Assembly: GCA_016195085.1 (NCBI GenBank) | Contig: JACQAG010000048.1 | Location: 1 to 64,000 of the forward strand | Length of the DNA stretch: 64,000 nucleotides | Direction: 5' to 3' | Origin: Pseudomonadota bacterium | GTDB lineage: Bacteria; Pseudomonadota; Alphaproteobacteria; SHVZ01 | Shown here: positions 48,441-56,571 of the stretch, piece by piece | How the letters are laid out: each line of letters starts with the position of its first letter | Position numbering within the stretch: position 1 is the first letter of the stretch | Position numbers and translations under genes: made by a program | The notes under the pieces: generated by a model | What the model was told of the DNA's origin: nothing | The model's database searches: none | What the model saw: only the letters and a program-made list of their open reading frames with translations

Positions 48441-49007
48441 ATGAATGTGAACGGTGGGCTCAGCTTCCTCGGTAATTCGATGCCAAATGCGGCAGCTTCT
48501 GCCCCCGACAAGACCCCGGTTATCGGCAGTCTGTTCGTGGGATTCCTCGGCTCCTTGTGTTGCGGCGGTGGTTTGGTTTTCGGAGCGATCGGGTTGGGCG
48601 CTTTCTACAGCGCGCTCCAGATAGCGCGGTACATACCCGAGGCGCTGGCCGGCAGTGCTGTCCTGATCCTGCTTTTGAACTGGCTTTATTACCGACATAG
48701 AGCCGTGAGCCTTCTGGCCGGGCACGCGAACTGTGATTGCAGCAGCTTGCGCCGCGCCGCGCTATGGAGCGGCTTTATGGGGCTGGTGATGATGGCGCTG
48801 AGCTTCGTATTTCTTGAGTGGCTCAATCACGGCGTCATTCATGCCGGGCATTTCATGCATGACCCGTCATACGCCAGCGCCATGATTCCCGGCGTGCCGA
48901 ACGTACATCTGGGGTATCTCGCGCTTACGTACCTTGCGCTCCCCGTGCTTGCGATCCTGCCGTTCCCAAGAAATCCGGAGCGATCCTCGCTGGAAGGCGC
49001 TCAATAA
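48441..49007 (+). CDS. Membrane protein with Cys pair, mercury operon
   Basis: 188 residues, strong ribosome site GGAGGAG. About four helices. The first contains LCCGGGLVFGAIGLG, a vicinal Cys pair in the first helix as in MerT and MerF. A loop has NCDCSSLR. A His-rich stretch before the last helix reads NHGVIHAGHFMHDPS. It is the first gene after the MerR-type promoter. Probably takes up or passes on Hg(II); family not recognised, only its first half resembles MerT. Confidence 0.72.
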   Translation: MNVNGGLSFLGNSMPNAAASAPDKTPVIGSLFVGFLGSLCCGGGLVFGAIGLGAFYSALQIARYIPEALAGSAVLILLLNWLYYRHRAVSLLAGHANCDCSSLRRAALWSGFMGLVMMALSFVFLEWLNHGVIHAGHFMHDPSYASAMIPGVPNVHLGYLALTYLALPVLAILPFPRNPERSSLEGAQ

Positions 49008-49025
49008 GTTCAACGGGAGGCCGCC

Positions 49026-49277
49026 ATGAATGAGAAGCCTGTTGCCGGTCTTTTCACCGTCATCGCCTCTGTGCCGCTCCTCCTGTGCTGCCTCGGGCCG
49101 GTCGTCCTTGGCTCGGTTATTGGTGGAATAGTGAGCTTGCTGGGCGGGCTCAATCCGGCAGCCGCCGTCGCGAGTGCTCTCGCCATTGGAGTTGCCGTCT
49201 ACGCGATCATTCGCTGGCGGAAGGTCTGGGTTCGCCGATGCGCATTGAATGGTCGGATCGAGCCGACCGTTGGCTGA
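49026..49277 (+). CDS. MerF-like small membrane protein
   Basis: 83 residues, ribosome site GGGAGG. Two helices, the first with LLLCCLGPVVLGSVIGG (Cys pair), the second ALAIGVAVYAIIRWRK. A single Cys follows (VRRC). Length and layout match MerF, a mercuric ion transporter of about 81 residues with two helices and two Cys pairs; the second pair is not complete here. It is a close paralogue of the gene at 50323 (both start MN(E/D)KPVAG). Confidence 0.72.
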   Translation: MNEKPVAGLFTVIASVPLLLCCLGPVVLGSVIGGIVSLLGGLNPAAAVASALAIGVAVYAIIRWRKVWVRRCALNGRIEPTVG

Positions 49278-49331
49278 TGAGTCAGGTCGGAAGGACCGCA
49301 TGAAACTCATCTGCAAGGGAGGAATAGCAAA

Positions 49332-50204
49332 ATGGGTAACAGCATGGCGCCGCCATCCGTCTTCCAAGCGCTGCGTGGCGCTCCACCTTCTATCGACTTC
49401 TGGCTGCCGCGGTGCTGTGCGTTGTTGGCGACGGCCATTGGCCCACTGCCGCTTGTCCTCGATTTACGGTGGAACGTCTCAATGGCAAGCACAGGGCCGG
49501 TCCTGTGGGCCCTCTCTGTCGCTCTGGTCGTCGCAGCCGGGTTGCTCGCGCACCGCAACAACGACCGCGGACTGTTGCGTACGCTTTTTGTCGCCCTGTT
49601 GGGCGGCACGCTTGCCACCAACACCTATGACACCTTCCGATTCTCCGGCTTCAGCGGGGGTGTTATCGCGATGGACGAGGCTGGCGATTTCGGCGGCCGA
49701 CTGACAGGGCAGATCGCACCCGGGCCAATGCATCATGGAAGCGGCAGTGATCACATGGGCAAGAGTACTCATGTCGGAAGCGGTCCGGGGCCCTCAGAGG
49801 CGGCTCATGACACGGCAACTCAGCATGCCGGCGCCGGCATGCATGCCCAGAGCGAGCCAGGCGGATCACAGGCGATGCAGGGGTCAGGCGGCGAGCACGC
49901 AACCGACAGTATGGATCATGAAGGAAAGTCCGCCGGCCAACCTAATTCGGTAAAGACCATTTTGATCGGCTATGCATGGCACATTTGGGCTGGCGTGATG
50001 TTCAGTTTGGCCTTCCTCATTCTGTTCAGCGCGCGCCACTGGTGGATGCCGATCCCATATATGGTTCTCTTCATTTATCCGGGAATGGTCTTTGCCATGG
50101 GAGCGGACACGACCGCCAGCTTCGTGTGGGAGGCTGCAGGTCACGCCGCCTTCGGTGCGACCCTCGGCGCCGTAGGCTGGGCATATCTGAGCCGTGCTTC
50201 CTAA
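49332..50204 (+). CDS. Membrane protein with long His/Met-rich loop, mercury operon
   Basis: 290 residues, ribosome site GGGAGGAA. Three helices in the first 110 residues, then an extramembrane loop of about 90 residues rich in His, Met, Gly and Ser (MHHGSGSDHMGKSTHVGSG, AGAGMHAQSEPGGSQAMQ), then three helices (IWAGVMFSLAFLILFSARHW; YMVLFIYPGMVFAMGAD). A Cys pair lies near the N-terminus (PRCCALLA). The loop looks like a soft-metal sponge. Family not recognised; position in the mer cluster is the only functional clue. Confidence 0.68.
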   Translation: MGNSMAPPSVFQALRGAPPSIDFWLPRCCALLATAIGPLPLVLDLRWNVSMASTGPVLWALSVALVVAAGLLAHRNNDRGLLRTLFVALLGGTLATNTYDTFRFSGFSGGVIAMDEAGDFGGRLTGQIAPGPMHHGSGSDHMGKSTHVGSGPGPSEAAHDTATQHAGAGMHAQSEPGGSQAMQGSGGEHATDSMDHEGKSAGQPNSVKTILIGYAWHIWAGVMFSLAFLILFSARHWWMPIPYMVLFIYPGMVFAMGADTTASFVWEAAGHAAFGATLGAVGWAYLSRAS

Positions 50205-50322
50205 GCATGCGTCACTGTCGGGTGGCCGTGCGCTTGGCATGACCCTGCTATTCAGCTGCTAAGCGGCGGTTGCGGCGACGCGGCCACCGGGACGTGATCG
50301 CCACAAGCATGATGAGGTCGCC

Positions 50323-50607
50323 ATGAACGATAAACCTGTCGCCGGTTTTGCGACCGCCGCAGTGGTCGCGCCGCTCGTTGTTTTATGCTGCCTGGGTCCG
50401 GTTGTCCTCGTTTCCGTTCTTGGCGGTGCAGTCACCTGGTTTGCCGGGTGGGGACTCGCCGAGGCGGCAGCCGGCGCTCTCGCGGTCGGCCTTGTCGCTT
50501 ACGGGATTCTCCGTTGGCGAAGGGCGCGGCTCCGGCAAGATGGTGCGCAAACACATACGTCCGGGCAGGGCCGGCATGCGCTCCCGACGCTCGGCCCGAA
50601 GCGATAA
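50323..50607 (+). CDS. MerF-like small membrane protein, second copy
   Basis: 94 residues, GAGG upstream. First helix with VVLCCLGPVVLVSVLGG, second helix AGALAVGLVAYGILRWRR, then a polar tail with His. It is clearly paralogous to the gene at 49026 and follows the His/Met-rich protein gene. Probable Hg(II) carrier. Confidence 0.72.
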   Translation: MNDKPVAGFATAAVVAPLVVLCCLGPVVLVSVLGGAVTWFAGWGLAEAAAGALAVGLVAYGILRWRRARLRQDGAQTHTSGQGRHALPTLGPKR

Positions 50608-50698
50608 CGTCGCGCGGCCCTGAGCCATTTGCGGCAGGTGACGAGGCTGGCAGCAAACCCTCCTCACAAATCTGTGTTCGCCGTCACGAATTTTCTTG

Positions 50699-50729
50699 TT
50701 GAACCTGTAGCTCCTACAGGACCTATATC
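50699..50729 (+). promoter_or_regulatory. MerR-type promoter of merTPA
   Basis: TTGAAC, a 19-bp spacer (CTGTAGCTCCTACAGGACC) and TATATC. The dyad CCTGTAGCTCCTACAGG sits in the spacer. It is the best match in the window to a mer promoter, 32 bp before merT. Confidence 0.82.
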
Positions 50730-50760
50730 GTTCTCAGCCGTTGCCAGGAACCGAAACGCG

Positions 50761-51180
50761 ATGGACAGCACCGTGCAGCACACACTGGGGGGCACGACCT
50801 CGGCATTGCGTGACCGAAGCCAGGCCGATTCCTCGACCCACAAGGCGGGATTGATGTCGTTGGGCGGCATTCTGGCGGCCCTTGGCGCAGCTTCGTGCTG
50901 CGTGGTGCCTTTCGCGCTGTTCACGCTCGGGATCAGCGGCGCCTGGATCAGCAACCTGACGGCCCTCGAGCCCTATCAGCCGATCTTCGCCGCCGTCACG
51001 CTTGGCTTCCTCGGCTATGGATTTTACCTCGTCTACCTCAAACCCAAGGCCGCCTGCGTCGAGGGCTCCCACTGCGCCAAGCCGAGCTCAGGCCGCATCG
51101 CGAAGATCGGGCTGTGGACGGCGGCGCTCCTCGTCATCGTCGCCCTCGGCTTCCCTAAGCTCGCACCGCTGTTCCTCTGA
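50761..51180 (+). CDS. merT: Mercuric ion transport protein MerT
   Basis: 139 residues. Three helices. First helix pair ASCCVVPFALFTLGISGAWI is the MerT signature, then NLTALEPYQPIFAAVTLGFL and a loop with two Cys (AACVEGSHCAKP). It moves Hg(II) from periplasmic MerP into the cytoplasm, where MerA reduces it. The merP gene follows after 29 bp. Confidence 0.93.
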   Translation: MDSTVQHTLGGTTSALRDRSQADSSTHKAGLMSLGGILAALGAASCCVVPFALFTLGISGAWISNLTALEPYQPIFAAVTLGFLGYGFYLVYLKPKAACVEGSHCAKPSSGRIAKIGLWTAALLVIVALGFPKLAPLFL

Positions 51181-51209
51181 TCGATCTTCTAGCCCGAAGG
51201 AGAGACCCC

Positions 51210-51518
51210 ATGCTTCGACACATCGCCGCTGCTGCTGCCCTTGCCGTGATACTTTCGCCCTTGGCGGCCCAGGCGGCCGAAAAGATCGTCGTCCTGAATG
51301 TCGACAATGCGACCTGCGGACTCTGCGGGCCGATCGTGAAGAAGACGCTCTCGCGGGTGTCTGGCGTCAAGGCGGTCGAATTGAACGAGGGATGGTTCAG
51401 CTCGGGTGCCGTAGCGACGGTCACCTTCGAGGATACGGTCACCACCGTGGCCGCTCTCATCGCCGCGACGACCAAAGCCGGCTATCCGTCGCGCCCGGCG
51501 AACTTGGCGACGCAGTAA
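51210..51518 (+). CDS. merP: Periplasmic mercury-binding protein MerP
   Basis: 102 residues with ribosome site AAGGAGAG. Signal peptide ends LSPLAAQA. The mature ferredoxin-like HMA fold has NATCGLCGPIVKKTLSRVSG, giving TCxxC for Hg(II) binding (usual GMTCxxC, here NATCGLC), and ends ATTKAGYPSRP as usual. It scavenges Hg(II) and hands it to MerT. Confidence 0.9.
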   Translation: MLRHIAAAAALAVILSPLAAQAAEKIVVLNVDNATCGLCGPIVKKTLSRVSGVKAVELNEGWFSSGAVATVTFEDTVTTVAALIAATTKAGYPSRPANLATQ

Positions 51519-51581
51519 CCCACCTCAAGCCACTGGAAGCGTCGGACGGAGCGCTCTGAATTTGAGGGAATGGGACTTTAC

Positions 51582-53018
51582 ATGACCATGCACGACTGTT
51601 GCGCAATCGAAACCAATAAGCCGAACGGCCGATACGATCTGGCCGTCATCGGCGCGGGCTCGGCCGGCTTCTCGGCGGCCATTACGGCGGCCGAGCTTGG
51701 CGCCCATGTCGCCCTCATCGGGCACGGCACCATTGGCGGCACCTGCGTCAATATCGGGTGCGTGCCGTCGAAGACCCTGATCCGGGCGACGGAGACGCTC
51801 CACCATGCGGAGACGGCCGCGCGCTTCGCGGGCATCCGGGCGGAGGGCCGGATCGCGGACTGGCGCGCCGTGGTCCGGCAGAAGGACGAGCTGGTATCCT
51901 CGCTCCGCCAGGCGAAGTACGTCGACCTGCTGCCCAGCTACAACACCCTCGCCTATCTGGAGGGTCAGGCGCGCCTGGTGGATGGCGGCGTTGCCATTGA
52001 CGGTCGCTTGGTCAAGGCCGCGAAGATTGTTGTGGCGACCGGTGCTGCGCCCGCGCTTCCGCCCATCCCAGGCATCGAGGCAGTACCTTATCTGACCAGC
52101 ACCACGGCGCTCGAGCTCGAGCGGTTGCCGAAGTCCCTGCTCGTCATCGGCGGCGGCTACATCGGTTGCGAGCTCGGCCAGATGTTTGCCCGTGCGGGCG
52201 TGAAGGTGACCATCGCGTTCCGCACGCGTCTGCTGCCCGAAGCCGAGCCGGAAATCGGCGAAGCGCTGACCCGCTACTTTCGGGATGAGAGCATCGTCGT
52301 CCGCGGTGGGCTCACCTATCGGGACATCCGGCAGGGGCCGGACGGGGTGACGCTTTCCGTTCTGGCGGGCGGCGCTGCGGAAAGCATCGAGGCCGAGCAG
52401 GTCCTTGTCACGACCGGACGCCAGCCCAACACGAAGAGCCTGGGTCTCGCGGCGGCCGGCGTGGAGCTTCTGGCGAACGGCGGCATCAAGGTGGACGACC
52501 GGATGCGAACCTCCAAGCCCGGCGTCTACGCCGCCGGCGATGTCACGGGGCGCGATCAGTTCGTCTACATGGCGGCCTATGGCGCCAGGATCGCGGCAGC
52601 GAACGCGCTCAATGGCGACAGCCAGCGCTACGACGCCGCGGCCATGCCGGCGGTCGTGTTCACCGACCCGCAGGTTGCCAGCGTCGGCCTGACGGAAGCC
52701 AAGGCGCGCCGACAAGGCTTTGAGGTGAAGACCTCCGCGCTGCCGCTTGAATACGTCCCTCGGGCGCTCGCCGCGCGCGACACGCGCGGCCTCATCAAGC
52801 TCGTCGCCGAGGCCAAGAGCGGCAAGCTGCTCGGTGCCCACATCCTGGCGCCCGAAGGCGCCGACAGCATCCAGACGGCGGCGCTTGCGATCAAATGCGG
52901 GCTCACGGTCGGGCAGCTCGCGGAGACGATATTCCCCTACCTAACGACGGTCGAAGGACTGAAGCTTGCGGCTCAGACCTTCAACAAGGATGTCACCAAG
53001 CTGTCCTGCTGCGCCTGA
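51582..53018 (+). CDS. merA: Mercuric reductase
   Basis: 478 residues from the ATG at 51582 (GAGGGA 12 bp upstream; an ATG at 51570 is too close to it). FAD motif AVIGAGSAGFSAAI, redox pair GGTCVNIGCVPSK, NAD(P) motif VIGGGYIGCELGQ and C-terminal FPYLTTVEGLKLAAQTF and KLSCCA, so the C-terminal Cys pair that receives Hg(II) and the conserved Tyr are present. No N-terminal HMA domain, a common variant, but MHDCC adds a Cys pair. Reduces Hg(II) to volatile Hg(0) with NADPH. Confidence 0.95.
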   Translation: MTMHDCCAIETNKPNGRYDLAVIGAGSAGFSAAITAAELGAHVALIGHGTIGGTCVNIGCVPSKTLIRATETLHHAETAARFAGIRAEGRIADWRAVVRQKDELVSSLRQAKYVDLLPSYNTLAYLEGQARLVDGGVAIDGRLVKAAKIVVATGAAPALPPIPGIEAVPYLTSTTALELERLPKSLLVIGGGYIGCELGQMFARAGVKVTIAFRTRLLPEAEPEIGEALTRYFRDESIVVRGGLTYRDIRQGPDGVTLSVLAGGAAESIEAEQVLVTTGRQPNTKSLGLAAAGVELLANGGIKVDDRMRTSKPGVYAAGDVTGRDQFVYMAAYGARIAAANALNGDSQRYDAAAMPAVVFTDPQVASVGLTEAKARRQGFEVKTSALPLEYVPRALAARDTRGLIKLVAEAKSGKLLGAHILAPEGADSIQTAALAIKCGLTVGQLAETIFPYLTTVEGLKLAAQTFNKDVTKLSCCA

Positions 53019-53030
53019 AAGGGCAGCGTT

Positions 53031-53303
53031 ATGGCGCGAGGCTCCGGAATCGGACTGGCCCCCATGATCGCCGCCAAGGTCGTCTGCTGTGGTGGTCTCT
53101 GCCTCGCCGCGACCGGGACACTTTCCGGCTTCGGCGCTTGGCTGACCGGAAGCGGCCACGTATGGATCGGTGCCGCGGTTGGGGCTCTTCTCATCGCGAT
53201 CGCGCTGTGCTCAATCGCCGTCGCTGCAGGGCCGATGGCCAACATGGCGCAAATACCGCCCTTGGACATCGCGCTCGTCCGGTCTCGTGGGCCGGCGCTA
53301 TGA
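53031..53303 (+). CDS. Small CC membrane protein between merA and the cyclase
   Basis: 90 residues, 12 bp after merA. Two helices: AAKVVCCGGLCLAATGTLSG with Cys pair plus a third Cys, and AAVGALLIAIALCSIAVAAG with a fourth. It looks like a minimal mercury carrier in the manner of MerE or MerF but matches neither clearly. Its stop overlaps the cyclase start as ATGA. Confidence 0.7.
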   Translation: MARGSGIGLAPMIAAKVVCCGGLCLAATGTLSGFGAWLTGSGHVWIGAAVGALLIAIALCSIAVAAGPMANMAQIPPLDIALVRSRGPAL

Positions 53304-54529
53304 GTGTGCCTCTGGGAGCAGAGGTATCCAGCGCTGGTTTCGATAGCTATCGGGAAACCTGCGGCTCGGCCGACCTCGCGCTGGCGCTTACGCAAGCCGC
53401 CCTCAAGTCACAGCAGACGGAAGCCTTTGTTAGCGCGGCGGGACGCACGTTGTCCGATTCGCCTCTTCGGGCGGCACGATTGTTCGTCAGCATGCGCGCG
53501 CTCCACCCGGCCTTCCGCGCCCGCACTTACCTCTGGGAGCAGGACACCGGATACGTCCGCACGGTGGAATGGCCACACGGTCTTGAAAATCGCCCAGGCT
53601 ATTACGATTCGCCTGATCACCTGGTTCATCGGACTGGCTCGGAGCTCCGTGTCCGCCGTCCGGGCATGAGCGGTGAACACACATGCGACCTTTACGGGAC
53701 GTTGCGAGCACAGGGCTACACCGACTACCTGATCGTCCCGCTTCTCCTAGGCGACGGCACGATCAACACCCTGTCGATTGCCACGAGAGAGCCGGCCGGC
53801 TTTCGGGACCACGACCTCGATTGGCTCCGCGAAAGCGCTCCGTTGTTCACCGTCATCCTCGAGCGTCACACCGCGCTCGAGGCGCTGGATGCCGTCTTGG
53901 AGGCGTATCTCGGACGCGGCGTCGGCGAGCAGATCCTGCGCGGGAAGATCCATGCCGGCGATGGCGAGCTGATCGACGCCGCGATCCTGATCGCCGATCT
54001 GCACGACTTCACCCAGCATGCGGCGCACCTTGACCCGGCAGCCACGGTAGCGCTGCTCAACCGGTATTTCGACTGCCTCGTAAGCCCAATCCGGGAGCAC
54101 GCCGGCCACGTCCTCAAGTTCATGGGCGATGCGGTTCTCGCATTCTTCCCTGCCCTGGCGGCCGAAGCGGCGCCCGACCCGCTGGCCGCCGTCGGTGCGA
54201 TTCGCCGGCGCCTTGCCGCGCTGAACACCGTTCGCTCAAGCGCAGGACAAAGGCTGCTTCGGCACGCTCTCTGCGTTCATTACGGTCAGGTGCTGTACGG
54301 CAATATAGGTTCGACCGAGCGGCTCGACTTCACAATCATCGGGGAAGCGGTTAACCTTACGGCGCGTGGCGTCGAGGCAGCGAAGGAGCTCGGCGTCGAG
54401 TACCTCTTCACGGGCGCTTACGTGGAGCGCTTTGGCGCGGTGGGCCTGACATTCTCGGGTCACCGGATACTGAGGGGTATTCCGCAACCGGTCGAGATGT
54501 TCACGCCCGCCGGTGATTGGGCGTGCTGA
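53300..54529 (+). CDS. Class III adenylate/guanylate cyclase in the mer operon
   Basis: 409 residues, cytoplasmic, start overlapping the preceding stop by 4 bp. Residues 1-215 form a GAF-like sensory part (TYLWEQDTGYVRTVEWPHG, GYTDYLIVPLLLGDGTIN, STAT replaced by SIATREP). The catalytic domain has ILIADLHDFTQHAA (metal Asp), LKFMGDAVLAFFP (second Asp), HYGQVLYGNIGSTERLDFTI and GEAVNLTARG (Asn and Arg for transition state). The lysine/aspartate pair for adenine choice is not certain, so cAMP is likely but not proven. A cyclase inside a mer operon is unusual. Confidence 0.88.
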   Translation: MSVPLGAEVSSAGFDSYRETCGSADLALALTQAALKSQQTEAFVSAAGRTLSDSPLRAARLFVSMRALHPAFRARTYLWEQDTGYVRTVEWPHGLENRPGYYDSPDHLVHRTGSELRVRRPGMSGEHTCDLYGTLRAQGYTDYLIVPLLLGDGTINTLSIATREPAGFRDHDLDWLRESAPLFTVILERHTALEALDAVLEAYLGRGVGEQILRGKIHAGDGELIDAAILIADLHDFTQHAAHLDPAATVALLNRYFDCLVSPIREHAGHVLKFMGDAVLAFFPALAAEAAPDPLAAVGAIRRRLAALNTVRSSAGQRLLRHALCVHYGQVLYGNIGSTERLDFTIIGEAVNLTARGVEAAKELGVEYLFTGAYVERFGAVGLTFSGHRILRGIPQPVEMFTPAGDWAC

Positions 54530-54678
54530 GCCATTGCGTCTCGGTGCTCTGGCGTCAGTCATCGTTATGTGCCGGGGGCCCGAGGTTGCTGTCGATGGGG
54601 ACGTTCGCGGTTAACCCAACCTTGCTCCGGAAAGTCGGGAGTGTACCGCTTGCGAGCAATCATCAACGGAGAGGCATC

Positions 54679-55080
54679 ATGATCGCGAGCACGACCGAGC
54701 ATCCGACTAGCGGATTTTCGAAGCGGAATCTCGACAAAATCGGGGTCGGTGGATCAGTCTTCGCGGCGCTCTGCTGCCTTGGCTTTCCGGCCCTTATCTC
54801 CGTTCTATCGGCGATCGGACTGGCGTTCATCCTGAGGGATGCGGTCCTGATCCCGCTGTTGCTGGTGTTCCTGGCCGTTACCCTTTACGGGCTGTATCTC
54901 GGAATTCGCCACCACCATGAGCCCTGGGCTCTGATCCTGGGCGGGGTTAGCGCGGCCGTGACCTTCGGGTTCATCGGGATCGCGCCGAATGGTGCCCTTG
55001 CCGGCGTCGGCATAGCCGGCCTGGTGGTCGCCAGCCTTCTGAATGTCTGGCTCAGGACACGCCAGTTGCGAGCCGGATGA
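54679..55080 (+). CDS. merC: Mercury transport protein MerC
   Basis: 133 residues from the ATG at 54679 (GGAGAGG upstream). Four helices. The MerC signature is NLDKIGVGGSVFAALCCLGF followed by PALISVLSAIGLAF, and the last helix is GVGIAGLVVASLLNVWL. It lies 149 bp after the cyclase gene. MerC is an alternative inner-membrane carrier for Hg(II). Confidence 0.92.
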   Translation: MIASTTEHPTSGFSKRNLDKIGVGGSVFAALCCLGFPALISVLSAIGLAFILRDAVLIPLLLVFLAVTLYGLYLGIRHHHEPWALILGGVSAAVTFGFIGIAPNGALAGVGIAGLVVASLLNVWLRTRQLRAG

Positions 55081-55171
55081 TGCCAAGGCGTCACCACCCT
55101 TCTGGCGGGACCGAGGTCGACCTTGATCGCGGTTTCCGTCAGCCTGCAAATCTCGTTTAGATGGTGGCTAG

Positions 55172-56518
55172 ATGGCCAAAACGTACGACCTTGTGATTGT
55201 CGGCTCCGGCACGGCGGCGCAAGTGGCAAGCGCGCGGATCCGCGCCGCCGGATGGAAGGTTGCTGTAATCGATCACCGTCCGTTCGGCGGCACCTGCGCG
55301 CTGCGGGGTTGCGATCCGAAGAGGATGCTGATCAGCGGCGCCGAGGCCATCGACGCCGTCAAGCGCATGCGCGGGCACGGTGTGGCGGGTGAACCGCGGC
55401 TCGACTGGCGCCAGCTGATGGCGTTCAAACGCAGCTTCACCGACCCGGTTCCGCACAAGCAGGAAGAACGCTACGCCGAGAATGGAATCGACACCTTCCA
55501 CGGGCTTGCCCGGTTCAGCGGTACCGATGCTGTCGCCGTCGAGGGCCAGGAACTCAAATCCCGTTACATTCTAATCGCAGCCGGCGCGCGTCCGGTCCCG
55601 CTCGACATGCCCGGCGAGGAGCATGTCGTGACGAGCGATCGCTTCCTCGAACTCGATGCGCTGCCCGAGCGCATCGCCCTGGTGGGCGGCGGCTACATCG
55701 CCGCGGAATTCTCCCATCTCGCCGCGCGAGCCGGCGCGCGGGTAACCGTGTTCCAGCGCGCCGAGCGGATGCTCCCCGCCTTCGACCCGGATCTGGTCGG
55801 CTGGCTCATGGCGAGATTCGACGAGCTCGGCATCGAAGTGCGCACGCGCTCGTCGGTGCAACGCATCGACAAGACGGCCGATGGCTTTCTCGTGCATGCC
55901 TCGACCGATGGCCAAACACAGATGGTGGCCGCCGATCTGGTCATACATGCCGCCGGCCGCGCGCCCGATCTCGACGCGCTCGATCTCGCTGCCGCCGGAA
56001 TCGCTGCCGAAAAAGGCCGGCTGAAGCTCAATGAGTACCTCCAGAGCGTCTCCAACCCCAAGGTCTACGCGGCCGGCGATGCGGCAAACAGCGGTCCGCC
56101 GCTGACGCCGGTATCGAGCCATGATGGCAAGATCGTCGCCCGAAACCTGCTCGACGGCAATCGACACAAGCCCGACTACCGAGGCGTGCCTAGCGTCGCG
56201 TTCACGATTCCGGCGATAGCGGCTGTGGGCCTGAGCGAGGCGGAGGCGCAGTCGAAGGGGCTGAAATTCCGTGTTAACTCGGAGATGGTATCCGAATGGT
56301 ACACGGCGCGACGGCTAAATGAATCGGTATACGGCTTCAAGACGCTGGTCGAGGAGGATACCGACCACGTCTTGGGCGCCCATGTCGTAGGCCCGCATGC
56401 CGAAGACGTCATCAATCTCTTCGGTCTCGCAATACGCCACGGTCTGACGAGCAAAGATCTGAAGTCGACGATGTTTGCCTATCCGACGGGCGCCTCGGAT
56501 ATCGGCTACATGCTTTAG
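55172..56518 (+). CDS. MerA-like flavin disulfide oxidoreductase with altered C-terminus
   Basis: 448 residues. FAD motif VIVGSGTAAQVASARI, redox pair GGTCALRGCDPKR, NAD(P) motif LVGGGYIAAEFSHLAARAGA, and second FAD motif KVYAAGDAANSG. The C-terminus reads FAYPTGASDIGYML, where disulfide reductases have HPT and a Glu, so the catalytic base pair is changed. There is no terminal Cys pair as in MerA. It lies between merC and merB, so a part in organomercury or thiol handling is plausible. The substrate is unknown. Confidence 0.85.
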   Translation: MAKTYDLVIVGSGTAAQVASARIRAAGWKVAVIDHRPFGGTCALRGCDPKRMLISGAEAIDAVKRMRGHGVAGEPRLDWRQLMAFKRSFTDPVPHKQEERYAENGIDTFHGLARFSGTDAVAVEGQELKSRYILIAAGARPVPLDMPGEEHVVTSDRFLELDALPERIALVGGGYIAAEFSHLAARAGARVTVFQRAERMLPAFDPDLVGWLMARFDELGIEVRTRSSVQRIDKTADGFLVHASTDGQTQMVAADLVIHAAGRAPDLDALDLAAAGIAAEKGRLKLNEYLQSVSNPKVYAAGDAANSGPPLTPVSSHDGKIVARNLLDGNRHKPDYRGVPSVAFTIPAIAAVGLSEAEAQSKGLKFRVNSEMVSEWYTARRLNESVYGFKTLVEEDTDHVLGAHVVGPHAEDVINLFGLAIRHGLTSKDLKSTMFAYPTGASDIGYML

Positions 56519-56571
56519 CCAATGGTCAACTCGTTCAAAACGGCCGGCACGGCCGGTGGAGAGGCCAAAAA

